This document shows positions 1-10,721 of a stretch of 28,110 bases of DNA, piece by piece. Position 1 is the first letter of the stretch; every line of letters starts with the position of its first letter. The position numbers and the translations under genes are program-made. This DNA is from Proteromonas lacertae (taxonomy: Eukaryota; Sar; Bigyra; Opalinata; Proteromonadidae). The DNA lies in the NCBI GenBank assembly GCA_002245135.1, contig NGBS01000369.1, forward strand, positions 1-28,110. The letters are read 5' to 3'. The notes below the pieces were generated by a model that was not told the origin of the DNA, searched no databases, and saw only the letters and a list, made by a program, of their open reading frames with translations.

Positions 1-2728
1 AGTATTTAGAATAGAAATTACTTATTTATCATTAAGTTTATGTAAAATGATGTTAATATGTAAAGAATCTTTAAATATAACTGATAAATTGGAAATAAAT
101 AGTTACTTTTTAGATTTAATTGAAATACCATCAAATATATTGGAGATATATCTCAATTATGATAATGCTGGAGTATATATATATATATATATATATATAT
201 GATTATGTGTTATATATATAAATAGTTAATTCGTAGTTTATTAATTGAATCTGTTGAAAGTTTTTCTATCTTAATAAGTGAAATTAATAATCATATTCAC
301 AATGACAATGACAGTGTAGAAAAAGATGATGTAAACGAGTTAGTGGAAAATAGTATTGACTATATAACAGTAATACTAAACTAATAATGAATATAAGTGG
401 AACATATGAATATGAGAGAATCAATAACCTCAATAACTCAATCATAAATATTCCCCATTCAGTATATAATAATATTTATATTTTTATTTATATTTCTTTA
501 ATGTTTTTATTTAGAATACTTCTTATGCTGTAAATGGTAATAAAAATCAATCAGATATCAATCAATAAGAGTTAGTGAAAGACGTCAAACAATCGATTTC
601 AATGATTTCGGCTTAGATTTACCTTCCAAAGACAATAATAACAGTAAAGATGACAATCCAGAAATAAATAATGATATTTATATCATTAATGCACTTAAAA
701 TAATCAATGAAAAGAAGAATGTGAAAAAAGGAATAGAATATTTAAGTAGAGAAGGAATGATAGATAAAATGAAAAAGAAATTGTAAAGTTCTGAGATTAT
801 ATCAAAATGAAATAGATGATGAAGCATTAGGTGATTATTTAGGTGAACCAGGTGATAATGAAGAAGAAAGTAAATTCTATACGAAAATTAGAGAGATGTA
901 TTTGGATTATAATTATGCAAGTAAAACGTTTGAGGAAGGTTTGAGATTTATGTTAACTCAAGGTGGATTTAAGTATATATATTATTTTTTATTATTTATT
1001 GTTTATAGATTACCAGGTGAAAGTCAAAAGATCGAAAGATTCGTTGAAGCCTTTGCTAAAGATTATGAAGAGCATACAAATGAATATAAGAACAGTGATA
1101 CTGTAATGGTATTAGCTTATTCCACTATCATGTTAAATACAGATGCACATAATCCAAATGTAAGAAAAGATAGAAAATGAAAAGAGAAGAATTTATCAGT
1201 CAAAATCGTGGTATTGATGATGGAAATGATTTACCAAGAGAGATGTTAGGTGATTTATATGATAAAATAAACAACCAATGAGATTAAAATACCTAGAAAT
1301 ACAATAGATTCATCATCAGCAAAAATTCAAAGAATAAAAAACAAAATAACAATAGTGAAAATGATAATAATGAAAGTGTTACTTCACCATTATCTCCATC
1401 ATCATCATCATTAAGAGAAAGAAATTGTTATTGAGCAAACAAGAGAATGAGAAAATTGAATCTCATGATTTGGAATTGTATATTAACACTTGCTTAGCTT
1501 TAATAACGACAAATGTATTTGCTATATATATATTTTTATTATTTATAATAGATTGAATCGTTATTATGAATATACAACAGATTATAATGAAGAAATAATC
1601 AAAGAGTTTTATGCCAAATTATATTGGAATATATATTTCACTATTTATGATATATTTTATAATGAAATGCAGATGAAAATTGAGTTTATAGTAAAAGCGA
1701 TGGATTTATGTAGTATAGCATCAGCTGTAGTCATTATTTAGAATTAAGAAAGGAAAGAAATATGTTAATAGAATTACTAAACAAATATAATGAGTATTTG
1801 AGTAAAAAATACAAAATTGAAGTATTTTCAACAGAATGGGTTTTTTATAATAAAGTAAAAAATTATAAATATAAAAATGAAAATAAAAACAAATTTGTCG
1901 TTGATTTGCAAGAAGTAATTGAAAAACTAAAAAATCATTTAAAATTATATTCTGAAGAAATAGAAATAAATGAATTAAAGTTAAAATTCAAGACTGATAT
2001 ATCAGAATATATATAAAGAATGATACTGTTATAATTGATGATACATTGTCTATATTTGATGCTAACAATAATAAGTATAGAGATTATAACTGCTTTTTTT
2101 GAAGAAATATCTATTAATTTCTGAAGAAGGTTTCTTTCGTAAATTATCATTAATTGATACAATACAATTAGATTCAATAGAAATAGAAGAAGAAGAAGAA
2201 GAAAGTGAAACTGAATTCTTAATAAATGTAGATGAATATGAATATAAAATAAAATGTAAAAATGGAAAGGAAAAAATGAAATGGATTGAGAATTTGAATG
2301 AATTGCATTATACATTGAAATGTGAGAAAGAGAATGAAGAAATATTTAATAAAAGGAAAGGTATATTGTTATTGGATTCAACATCAAAAGATACAAATGT
2401 AAAAGATTTGAATATACCAGCTATCAATTTAAGCTTAACATCCACAGATTTAATTAATTTGAAAATTAAGAAACAACTTAGTTTTGATTTAGATAGTATT
2501 AAGAAGAAACACCTTACTGTTGAGAATTTAGAGAAAATAACCAGATTAAAGAGTTTGATTTTTGGATATTATCATCAATACAAATATGGTGATTTTGATT
2601 ATAATTTATATGTTGATATGAAGTATGATAGTTACTATGTCGATTTGTGGAGAGATTTGAAAGGATTAAGTAGAGAGAAATGCTTGATTAAGTTATGTTT
2701 GTTGTTGAAAAGTAATGATTTATTGTAA
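1..2728 (+). CDS. Sec7-PH Arf guanine-nucleotide exchange factor (5' partial)
   Basis: The protein should load GTP onto Arf-family GTPases at membranes. The Sec7 domain lies at about 690-1310. It carries the catalytic-glutamate loop L-P-G-E-S-Q-K-I (from about 1009) and the second signature LAYSTIMLNTDAHNPNV, then REEFISQNRGI. A PH-like domain follows at about 2030-2320, with KCKNGKEKMKWIENLNEL as its C-terminal helix, and then an unrecognised C-terminal region. Sec7 followed by PH is the order in the EFA6/PSD, Syt1 and Yel1 types. I see GT-AG introns at 173-225, 462-514, 973-1008 (exactly inside GGFK/LPGE) and 1515-1551. The reading frame changes by one base near 764, 791, 1176, 1275, 1424 and 2099, mostly in A or T runs, although conserved residues continue across each change. 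Read errors are likelier than decay. The start lies left of the window. Sec7 is certain, PH probable. Confidence 0.88.
174..200. repeat. (TA)n microsatellite in an intron
   Basis: A 27-nt TA dinucleotide tract sits directly after the GT of intron 173-225 of the Sec7 gene. Its length could vary without affecting the protein. Confidence 0.9.
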
Positions 2729-2837
2729 AATGTAATGATTTTGTTATTTTATGTTGTATTTTGTATTATAATATGTTGTTGAGGTGTTTATATCGTTGTA
2801 TAATAGCATTTATTCATAATAGAATAACAAACTTTTT

Positions 2838-2846
2838 GGCTTGATT
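2838..2846 (+). promoter_or_regulatory. GGCTTGATT element upstream of TMEM18
   Basis: The word GGCTTGATT lies 28-36 bp before the TMEM18 start codon, in a 145-bp gap of very low GC. The same core, in either orientation, occurs upstream of three other genes here (4949, 8123, 14201), which suggests a shared core promoter or factor site. This is inference from recurrence only. Confidence 0.35.
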
Positions 2847-2873
2847 ATTTCATTTTTTCTTTTTGATTATCTA

Positions 2874-3481
2874 ATGGAACAAGAGGTATATAATTGAAAT
2901 TATTATTAATTTTAGGAAATTGCTAATTTCTCTTTTGAAGCAATGTTTAGACAAAGCTATGAATTCATTCGTGGTTTAATTGCAGCAGTAACTTGGTCAG
3001 ATCCTGGTATCATTGCTGGAATTGCTATAGAATTCACATTACTAATATTAGTTCTTTTATTCAGGTATATTTTGATAGTTTTATTAATCGTTAGAAATCA
3101 TTACTATGTTCAAGGGTTTTTCTTTATTTTTAGAAGCTGCTATAATACTATTAAATCAATATACAAATAGATTTTTACAGTATAATTATTTTCTTCTATG
3201 CTTAGTGAACATTATGAGTTCTTCGGATTTACACAAGACTATTTTGACTATAATGGAATGTTTGTAACATTGTTTTATGCATTACCATACTTTTAATAAT
3301 GGTCGTTCAGATGTTGATATTGTTTGGATATATAAACAACTTAATGGTGAAAGGAAAAAGGCTGAGACTGATGCAGGAACAAAGAGAGAAGAATAAAAGA
3401 ATAAAGGAAAGAAAGATAAAAAAGAATAGAATTTACTTGTTTGTATTTTGGGGAAATAAAAAATTGGAACAAAATCTATAA
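2874..3481 (+). CDS. TMEM18: TMEM18 family inner-nuclear-membrane protein
   Basis: TMEM18 is a small multi-pass membrane protein of the nuclear envelope. The protein begins M-E-Q-E, is cut by a 30-nt intron (2886-2915), then reads EIANFSFEAMFRQSYEFI. The family pattern follows: a tryptophan segment (AVTWSDPG), a transmembrane helix (IAGIAIEFTLLILVLLF), a second segment with LEAAIILLNQYTNRF, the motif YFDYNGMFVTLFYALP matching the family's YFDSRGMF.., a last helix, and a basic charged tail (about 3340-3430) that fits the C-terminal coiled coil. Further introns lie near 3066-3095 and just after 3176. The frame slips by one base in T runs near 3118 and 3296. The exact C-terminus is uncertain; the open frame stops at 3481. 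Confidence 0.85.
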
Positions 3482-3494
3482 ATATATCCGTTTT
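3481..3494 (+). promoter_or_regulatory. AATATATCCGTTTT element upstream of the first coiled-coil gene
   Basis: This 14-nt word occurs identically at 6793-6806 upstream of the first FEX gene, and its CCGTTT core recurs upstream of the second. Here it ends 35 bp before the proposed ATG at 3530. Its recurrence at similar distances suggests an initiator-type element. Confidence 0.35.
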
Positions 3495-3529
3495 CTATTC
3501 GTTTTGTTTTTCTTATTTGAAATTTTTTC

Positions 3530-4880
3530 ATGGCCAAAGAAGAGTACATTAAATATTGAGACTAGTAATACAAGCACACCGATTACCTCTCCTTTTTCCA
3601 GTACCATCAAAACTTAATAAGATTGTTAATTCTATACCAAAGGCTCTCTCCTACATCTGTAGCTTCAAATAATTCAATAGATGATGAAGAAGAGGAAATA
3701 GATATACAATTGAAGGAAATTAAATTATTAAGAGGAATGAAACACATGATGAGTAAACTAAACTCAGAGTTGAAGAACAAACTGCAAATAACAAAAGATG
3801 AATTAGCAAAAATGAAAAGTGACTATAATGTATTATTAAATTGTCTATATATTAGAATCAAACAGAAGAATTAAATGAATTTAAAGAAATCTAGTCAAGA
3901 ATATGTAGATGACACAACAAAAACAATAAAAGAGCTTCAGAATCATATCAATTTAACCACATCAAAATTTGACAAACAAAAAGAACTAATAGATAAATAT
4001 GAAGAAGAGAAAATGATGAATATAATGAGCATGTATTGTGGAAAAAGAAATACAACGAAATGAAAGAATTGAGTGACGAATTAACATTGAAATGTACAGC
4101 ATATGAAAGAGAAAATGCAGAAATTATCAGCCATTAATTTAAATTTACATTCAAAATGTGTTAAAGCTGGTTTAATAGCAAATCCAAAGTATAGTCTATT
4201 CTCCTATAATAATTATGTAGAAGTGATATAGATCCAGAAGAATTGACAACGGAATATCCATTTGTAATGAAAATATATGACGAAGATGACAAATTGAAAA
4301 AGAAAATAAAGAAATTGAATAATAGAATAATGGTATTAGAAAAGCAATTAGAACATGAATCAACACAAAGGAAAAGACTGTGGCAAACGTATAAATTGCT
4401 ATATTTAGTATTATATATAGTGTAAATGATTTAAAACAGTCATTATTAAGTGGTCAAGCAAATAATAAATCTGATGGAATGTATACTAAAAGGTCAGGAA
4501 GAGTATATTTAAATATTTCTATTATTTTGTATTTAGATGTTGGAATCAAATCCATTAGAAGAATTAAAATCACTCAAATCATATTGTGAAAGGATTATTA
4601 AACGAAGTCAAGAGAGAGAAAGTCAATTAGAGAAATTAAATGGTGATTCAACTTACATCGAAGAATTGAAGTGTTTAGTTGGAATGGAAATGGGTGTAAA
4701 TGTATATATATTGATTATTATTATTATTATTATATAAATATGTAGATTTTAGAGATTATGAGAGTGAATGGGAAGTTAGAGACAATATCTGAGAGTTTAT
4801 TAGAAGAAGCAAACGATCAATATAATAGAGGACAGACTGTTATTCAAAAACAATCTCCAAATAAACAAAATGTAACTTAG
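3530..4880 (+). CDS. Coiled-coil protein, unknown function (first of two adjacent)
   Basis: I do not recognise this protein. A Ser/Thr-rich N-terminus is followed by an acidic stretch (IDDEEEEIDIQLKEIK, about 3680) and then mostly heptad-like charged helix, e.g. KELIDKYEEEK and LEKQLEHESTQRKRLW. The coil is interrupted by a non-coil piece around KCVKAGLIANPK (about 4156-4186). Short GT-AG introns are visible near 3829-3854, 4187-4217, 4391-4422, 4504-4537 and 4695-4743, so what looks like fragments is one gene closing at TAG 4878-4880. One-base frame changes occur near 3550-3650, 3886, 4013 and 4135. The start is the first ATG after the upstream element and is weakly supported because the frame shifts soon after it. 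The next gene is also a coiled-coil protein, possibly a functional pair, but nothing shows this. Confidence 0.6.
4713..4734. repeat. (ATT)n microsatellite in an intron
   Basis: A run of about seven ATT units lies in the last visible intron of the first coiled-coil gene. Confidence 0.8.
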
Positions 4881-4948
4881 ATAGTATTTTATTTTATTAT
4901 GATGTTTGTATGAAGAGAAAAATGATTTTTTAAAAATACTAAGTTTGA

Positions 4949-4956
4949 GGCTTGAT
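4949..4956 (+). promoter_or_regulatory. GGCTTGAT element upstream of the second coiled-coil gene
   Basis: GGCTTGAT ends 34 bp before the ATG at 4991, close to the spacing seen before TMEM18. Confidence 0.35.
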
Positions 4957-4990
4957 ATTTAAATATTGAAACGAATATATTTTTCAAAAA

Positions 4991-6728
4991 ATGAATTTAA
5001 GCTCAAAAAGTGGAAATACTTCATCGTCTTTTTCATCAGTATCTCCAATTAACTCAGATAGATACAGTCCAACTATTAGTAACTCGTTTGTATAAGATTT
5101 AGAGATTATATGTAATAGAAAGATAGTCAGATAGTATACAGTCAATTATTGAAGCAAAAGAATCAAGCTTTAGAAGATAAGACTAGAGAGATTGATATGT
5201 ATGTTAGCTTTCCTAATATCTAGGTTGAGAAGTCAATTGGAGGAAGATGATATTCAAAATTATAACGACACTATTCAGTATATATTTTTATAATTATGTA
5301 TATAGATCTCTTAAAGAAAAAGCGAAATCTTTGGCAAGTAGTGTAGTAAAGAAAGAAAAAGAATTAATAACAACCCGAGAAGAATCAAATAAAGAGGTTC
5401 TTCGATTACGAACTGAAATAGAGCAGTTACAAAACAAATTCAAGTCAAAACCGAAATTAACAAAAACATCAATCATTACACCAATATTTAGTAATTCAAC
5501 TGATGAAGAGAATAGTGAAGAAGCAGATGATGACGAAAGAATCAAAAATTTGAATGAAAAAATAGAAATGCTTGAAAAAGAGAATACTGTATTAAAAAAG
5601 AGAGAAAAAGAGTTTTACAATATGGAGAATAAATACAAATCAAATTATAATAAAATGAAAAATAATATCAAAGAATTACAGCAAGTATAATTTTTAACAT
5701 TTATCCATTTAAAAATATAGGCGTTACATATATTTCGTGATGATCATAATACGTTAAAACAACAGTGTAGAAGTCAGCATAATTTAATAAAAGACTATGA
5801 AAGACAAATAAAAGAAGCAAATGATACAAATTCTCAATATAATAAATACATTAATTTATACAATCAAAGTAATAGCAGAATAAAAGAATTAAATAATGAA
5901 AATAATAAATTAAAGTATTTATTATGTTATTATTATATAGAAATGAAAATAATGATTTAAAATTACAATTAAAAGTGAATGAAAATGATTATATGAAAGA
6001 AATACAACAACAACAACTAATAATCAAAGAAAAAGAAGATTTAATAAATTCATTAAAATTAGATTTGAATTCTGCAAGTAGTATATCTGTAATAAGTAAA
6101 GGATTAAATGAAAGAGGTAATAAAGAGTTATTATTGAAAATAGAGTCATTACAAAGACAATTAAGTCAATCTGTTGCAAAGAATCATGAAGTATATTTAT
6201 TTTTTTAATTCTTTTTTTTATAATAGTTTGAAAGTAATATGAATGCTTTAGAAGATTCAAATAATAAATTACGAAGAGAGTTAGAAAAGCTGAGAATTCA
6301 ATTTAATGAGAATGATATAGAATTGAAAAGTATAAATATATATATATATATATATTATTCTGTTTAACTTCTTATAGCTGAAAGTATAACAAATAAATAT
6401 AAAACATCAGAACCAATCAGAACCAACTCAATAGAGATTGAAACACTTAAATCGAAAACAATGTTTTTAATCTCTTCTATTAAAGTATTGACTAGTTTAA
6501 TATCTGCTAAATTGAGTGGTAGAAAGATTATTACATCTGATGTATACTATAATACTTTTAATTTTCAATTAGTTGCTTGAGACACCACAAAAATCAAATT
6601 ATTTAATAAAAAGTACAACTGAAGTGATGGATGAGATTGATAAGACTGTTGAGCTATGTAGTAGAATTAGAGAAGAAATTGTGCAATATTATGCCAGTAA
6701 TCTAGCAGATGAATGTGCAGTGCAATAA
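4991..6728 (+). CDS. Coiled-coil protein, unknown function (second of two adjacent)
   Basis: The N-terminus is low-complexity and Ser-rich (MNLSSKSGNTSSSFSS). A long coiled coil follows from about 5120 to 6330, with segments such as EIEQLQNKFKSK, LNEKIEMLEKENTVLKKRE and LRRELEKLRIQ. A non-coil C-terminal region ends EIVQYYASNLADECAVQ and TAA at 6726-6728. Reading across GT-AG introns (about 5092-5120, 5200-5222, 5278-5305, 5687-5720, 5915-5940, 6190-6224, 6330-6377 and 6543-6573) gives one nearly continuous protein with few frame problems, which supports a single gene. Centrosomal, golgin-like or motor-adaptor roles are possible for such proteins, but no diagnostic motif is visible. Confidence 0.65.
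6336..6355. repeat. (TA)n tract in an intron
   Basis: A perfect TA tract of about 20 nt lies inside an intron of the second coiled-coil gene. Confidence 0.85.
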
Positions 6729-6792
6729 AAAATAAATTAAATAATAATGTTTATATAATGTGAATGTGATTTAGCAAAACAAAAATAATAAA

Positions 6793-6806
6793 AATATATC
6801 CGTTTT
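6793..6806 (+). promoter_or_regulatory. AATATATCCGTTTT element upstream of the first FEX gene
   Basis: This word is identical to 3481-3494 and ends 28 bp before the FEX ATG at 6835. The second FEX gene has CCGTTT (9359-9364) ending at the same 28-bp distance, followed by the same TTTTAAAAT word and a CTTCT tract. Confidence 0.4.
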
Positions 6807-6834
6807 ATGAATTTTAAAATCCTTTTTTCTTCTC

Positions 6835-8023
6835 ATGATAGACTACCAACGTTATGGCTATAACTTGATTACGTATTAAATTTGTACTGAAATGCCAGAT
6901 GTTTAGCTCTTGCTCCTGTTGGTGTTTTAATTCGATTACAACTCGCCAATCTGATTTCAGTTGTTGATTACAATGTGAATGAAGTTACTAGATATTTTTT
7001 GATTAATGCAACAGGATGGTAATTACATAATTAGTAATTCATTAATTCTAGTTTAATATATGGTATGGCATTAGCAATGCAAGAGAAACTTCAGAATTAC
7101 AAGATATTTGACAATCTGTTAGTAGGAATACAAGTAGGAGTAGCAGGAACAGCTACATCTTATTCTACTTGGATTGATGAATTAGCTTTAGAAATGATAG
7201 TAAATGTATTTGGATATAATAGTAATATTTTATAGTATAGATATTTAGTTGCAATATGTGCACTTCCACTTGGACCAGGAGCTGCTTATGTTTGTTATAA
7301 AGTATAAAAAAATTAAAATACATTTTATTCTAGTTTCAATATTTAGCAACTAAAGCTTCATTAAATAAAAGTTCTTATTTAAATGTAGATAATAATGATC
7401 CAAATAGTGGAGGAAATATTCCAGCACCAGGTTCTACACAATTAATTGATTTTTCCAAATACAATTGGTTATTTTACTTATATTTTATCATTCCAATTGT
7501 TGGTTTTATTACTCCATTTGTTGCTGTTTTGTTAATATCTTTAAAATCCAATTCCATTTATTATAATTATTTGTGGAGTTATCCATGTGTTTTTCTTAGA
7601 TTTACAATTGATTCTCATTTGAATAAAAAAGATAAATTGCCTTATGGTGCTTTAATTTGTACAATATCTTTTATGATTTTTATTTTTAATAATTTCTTTA
7701 ATTATTCCTTTTTCTCATTTACTATATTGGTGTTATTCTAGCTACAACTCTAAACTCGTGTAGAATACATGGTTATGCTCCAAATAATAATATTATTAAC
7801 AGCATTATTGGTGTTTTAAGTGGATCTTTAGCTTCATATCGTTTTTTATTCATTGTATTATACCCTTTCCTTAATGTTTTATATAATAACTCATTTTATT
7901 GGTGTCTTTGATTTAGTTTATCATAAAAATGGACAGATTAATCCTTATACTATACTATTTATCTTTTTCAATATGTATGTACCATTTTTATATGGGATTT
8001 TTATATATTTAATAATTTGGTAA
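6835..8023 (+). CDS. FEX: FEX (CrcB/Fluc-type) fluoride export channel, copy 1
   Basis: This is a eukaryotic two-domain fluoride channel that exports F- across the plasma membrane. Domain 1 has the CrcB pattern: LAPVGVLIRLQL with the conserved Arg, RYFLINATG with the pore Asn, and VGVAGTATSYSTWIDE, the T-x-[FY]-S-T pore box. Domain 2 keeps VFLRFTIDSHL. It has ALICTISF where the pore Asn is expected and SGSLASYRFLF instead of TFST, so its pore looks vestigial. Introns are 6873-6898 (26 nt), 7019-7051, 7206-7235 and 7302-7333, each giving a clean join. MIDYQRYGYN is the start because copy 2 begins alike. One-base frame changes lie near 7725 and 7890. The protein ends FIYLIIW, as in copy 2. About 350 residues, usual for FEX. 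Confidence 0.86.
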
Positions 8024-8122
8024 TTTTTTAATTATTTTTGTTGTAAAGATTGACAAATTGCAATAACTGAAATAATATGATTATATTTAGATACAAATAG
8101 AAATAATAGGTAAATTTTCATA

Positions 8123-8149
8123 ATCAAGCCACATTAAAAAGCTTGATAT
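8123..8149. promoter_or_regulatory. ATCAAGCC and GCTTGATAT inverted pair upstream of the TPR gene
   Basis: ATCAAGCC (8123-8130) is the reverse complement of the GGCTTGAT word found at 2838 and 4949. A second, partial copy (GCTTGATAT) lies 11 bp further on in the opposite orientation. The pair could form a hairpin or bind a dimer. It lies about 60-85 bp before the ATG at 8208. Confidence 0.35.
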
Positions 8150-8207
8150 TTTTTTCATTTAAAATCCAATTTATTCTTGTTATATAACAGATTATTGGTT
8201 ACAAACA

Positions 8208-9226
8208 ATGAATTCATTTTCTATTTGGCTGAATAACCATAAATTTGATGTATGGATATATCTTTTTGTTATTATTACAATTCTAGTTATTGAGTGATCG
8301 AAATAGTAATAGGATGTGTAAAATTCGAGATGCATCGAATAAGACAAAGAGACTGTTGAAAGCATTGAATGTAAGTGAGTTAGATGCAGATATTGTTGAT
8401 GAAGTAGTATCGATGATGAATAAAATCAACAGTTTGAATATTGAAGGTTTGATAAAGTATAAAATAATTGAAAATGACGAGAATGCATTGTATCGAGTGA
8501 TGAGAGAATATAAAACTCACTTAGACAAAATAAACCCAGTGAAACATTTTGAAGAGAGTGGTCCATTTGTAAGATGAATTATTAGGAAAAGATTTGGACA
8601 TTTCAAGTGATATTTGGAATTTTGGATTAATATTTTACTATATTGAAAATGTAAAATACATTCCATTAGAATGTGAATCTGGAGAAAAACAACAACAGCA
8701 ATAGAAATAGTAAAACAAGAAAATGAATGTGTTGTTAATAAAGATAATAAAAAGAATGAAGAATATAATAAGAATTTAGCAAACAATTACCTTGAAAGTG
8801 TATAAATATAATACTTTAGTATAAATAGGAAAGTTATGAAAAAGCCATTCCATATTTTAAGAATGCATTAGAATGTTGTTCATCAAAAGAGAATATGAGA
8901 GTTTATAATGAAAATCTTGGTGAATATTATGTTAAAATGGTATAAAAATAGGAGAATAATGTTATATAGAATCAGTATTTAGAAGCTGTTCCATATTATA
9001 AAACAGCATTGGAGTATTGTTTATCAAATGAAGAGAAGAGAATGGGTAATGATAATGGTGAATGTTATTATAAAATGGTATAAACATTAGATTATTTATT
9101 ATTAAATAGAATAATTACAAAGAAGCACTTCCATATTTGAACAAAGCATTAGAATATTCTTCATTAGATGAAGATAAAGAGTATTACAACAACTTAATAA
9201 TTAATTGTAAAATAAAAATTTTATAA
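8208..9226 (+). CDS. TPR-repeat protein with a kinase-like N-terminal segment
   Basis: The C-terminal half holds three tetratricopeptide repeats, each on its own exon: 8829-8939 (ESYEKAIPYFKNALECC..), 8970-9077 (NQYLEAVPYYKTALEYC..) and 9110-9226 (NNYKEALPYLNKALEYS..). They are separated by introns of 29-32 nt (8800-8828, 8940-8969, 9078-9109). The Y-x-x-A-x-P-Y-x-x-x-A-L-E pattern is typical TPR helix B. TPRs mediate protein-protein contacts. The N-terminal half (after intron 8250-8286) contains LIKYKIIENDENALYRVMREY and later SSDIWNFGLIFYYI, which resemble protein-kinase subdomains IV-V and IX, but there is no HRD or DFG between them. Frame changes occur near 8575 and 8690. A pseudokinase-TPR protein is one reading; a purely TPR protein is the safe one. 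It lies between the two FEX genes. Confidence 0.65.
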
Positions 9227-9358
9227 TTATTCATTCATCATTTTTATTTACTTTGCATATTGTTGATTTTTGGTAGATACCGCATATATTTACTTTTATA
9301 GAATATTCTAATTTTCAAATGCATCTTATATCCTTGTATTTAAGTTTCAAAATAAGAA

Positions 9359-9364
9359 CCGTTT
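9359..9364 (+). promoter_or_regulatory. CCGTTT element upstream of the second FEX gene
   Basis: CCGTTT ends 28 bp before the ATG at 9393, exactly as in copy 1, and the following TTTTAAAAT word and CTTCT tract are also shared. The proximal promoter seems to have been duplicated with the gene and kept. Confidence 0.35.
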
Positions 9365-9392
9365 CACAATTTTAAAATTCTTTCTTCTTCTA

Positions 9393-10611
9393 ATGGTAGA
9401 TTACCAGCAATACGGTTATAACTTTTTTTCGTACTATTTTTTGTCTCACATTTCAGTGCAGTAGGGTTTGCTCCTTTAGGAGTGTTAATTCGTTTACAAT
9501 CAATAAATCTGTTTCTAGCTGTAGATAGTGGTCTTAACACATTAACAGAATATTTTATTGCTAATATGTTTGGTTGGTATGATCGAAATGTTTCTCACTG
9601 TTAATAGTGTAATTCTTGGAGTTTCTGAAGCTTTAAGAGAAAAAATGTTAAATTATAAGATAGCAGATAACTTTTTCACTGGTACTAGTGTAGGTATGGC
9701 TGGTACAACCACCTCATTCAGTACTTGGATAAATGCGCTTGGTCAAGAAATGATTCTTTCTGTATAATTAAAATATTAATTTCTATCTCTCTCACAAATA
9801 TCTAATAGAATCGATATTTAACTTCAATTTGTATTCTTCCTCTTGGTCCTTTTGCTTCTTATGTTATGTATAAAGTATGAATATATAATAAAAACATTAA
9901 ATAAATGCATGTGTATATATAAAAACAAATAGTTTTTCTATAAATCTTCACACTATTTCCTCAACTTACAACAATATAAGAATGTTGATAATCAAGATCC
10001 TACTACAGGAGAAAATAAGCCACTTCCTAATCCAGACACTTTTGATTTAACATCCTATAACACAATCTTTCATATTTATTTCGCATTTATTCTAGCTGGA
10101 TGCATTGCTCCTTTTGTTACTATTTTAGTGGTGGCTATAACAGTAGATCCATTATTTTATTATTATCTGTGGAGTTATCCTGCTGTAGCTCTTAGATACA
10201 CTTTAGCAACTCATTTGAATAAACCAGGAAAATTTCCATATGCTACACTATTGTGTAATATATCTTTTATATATTTGTAAATTAATTTTTCTTTAATCCT
10301 CAAGAATTTACTATATGGGTGTAGTTCTTGCAACAACTTTGAATTCTAGTTTAGTTAGTGGTTATGCTCCAGATACAATTCTTATTAACAGTATAATTGG
10401 TGAACTAAGTGGATGCACATCAATATATCGTTTTTTATTCTTTTCCAATACTTTTATTCCTTAATAATTTACGTGGACAGCTTTTGTTCCAGAATTAGAT
10501 TATGTTTTCCATCCAAATGGACAGTTGAACTTTCTAATGTTGTTTTATGTGATAATCAGTCTATATATTCCTCTTCTTTACGCCGTCTTCATCTATTTAA
10601 TCATTTGGTAA
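9393..10611 (+). CDS. FEX: FEX (CrcB/Fluc-type) fluoride export channel, copy 2
   Basis: Paralogue of the gene at 6835. It starts MVDYQQYGYNF, and a 26-nt intron (9431-9456) falls at the same place and length as in copy 1. Domain 1 shows FAPLGVLIRLQS, EYFIANMFG (pore Asn) and VGMAGTTTSFSTWINA (intact T-S-F-S-T box). Domain 2 shows AVALRYTLATHL, ATLLCNISF (Asn kept, unlike copy 1) and SIIGELSGCTSIYRFLF, again without TFST. Introns 9577-9607, 9762-9808 and 9875-9932 match copy 1; 10277-10304 appears extra. Frame changes near 10440 and 10485 disturb the last loop before the final helix, which ends AVFIYLIIW. The copies differ in many residues, so the duplication is not recent. Both are likely functional single-pore channels. 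Confidence 0.85.
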
Positions 10612-10721
10612 ATATATTAATTGAAATATATTATTTAACTTTGTGAAATATGTTTTTTGATGTTCCATTCTTTATAAAAAATATAGCAGTTTCATAGATA
10701 TTTTCTTTTTTGTTTTGAAGA

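Noticed and set aside
690-1310. A non-standard genetic code or Euplotes-type frameshifting explaining the in-frame stops of the Sec7 gene
   Set aside because: Reading TGA, TAA or TAG as sense does not restore the Sec7 motifs; only a change of frame does. The changes are often in A runs and occur at varied codons, not at a fixed AAA-TAA type site.
2943-3170. TMEM18 exon as a separate 75-residue membrane protein
   Set aside because: The end of this open frame is intron and out-of-frame sequence. Splicing continues it into further TMEM18 motifs.
5294-5545. Minus-strand frame within the second coiled-coil gene
   Set aside because: It is the complement of a spliced coiled-coil exon and carries no recognisable motif.
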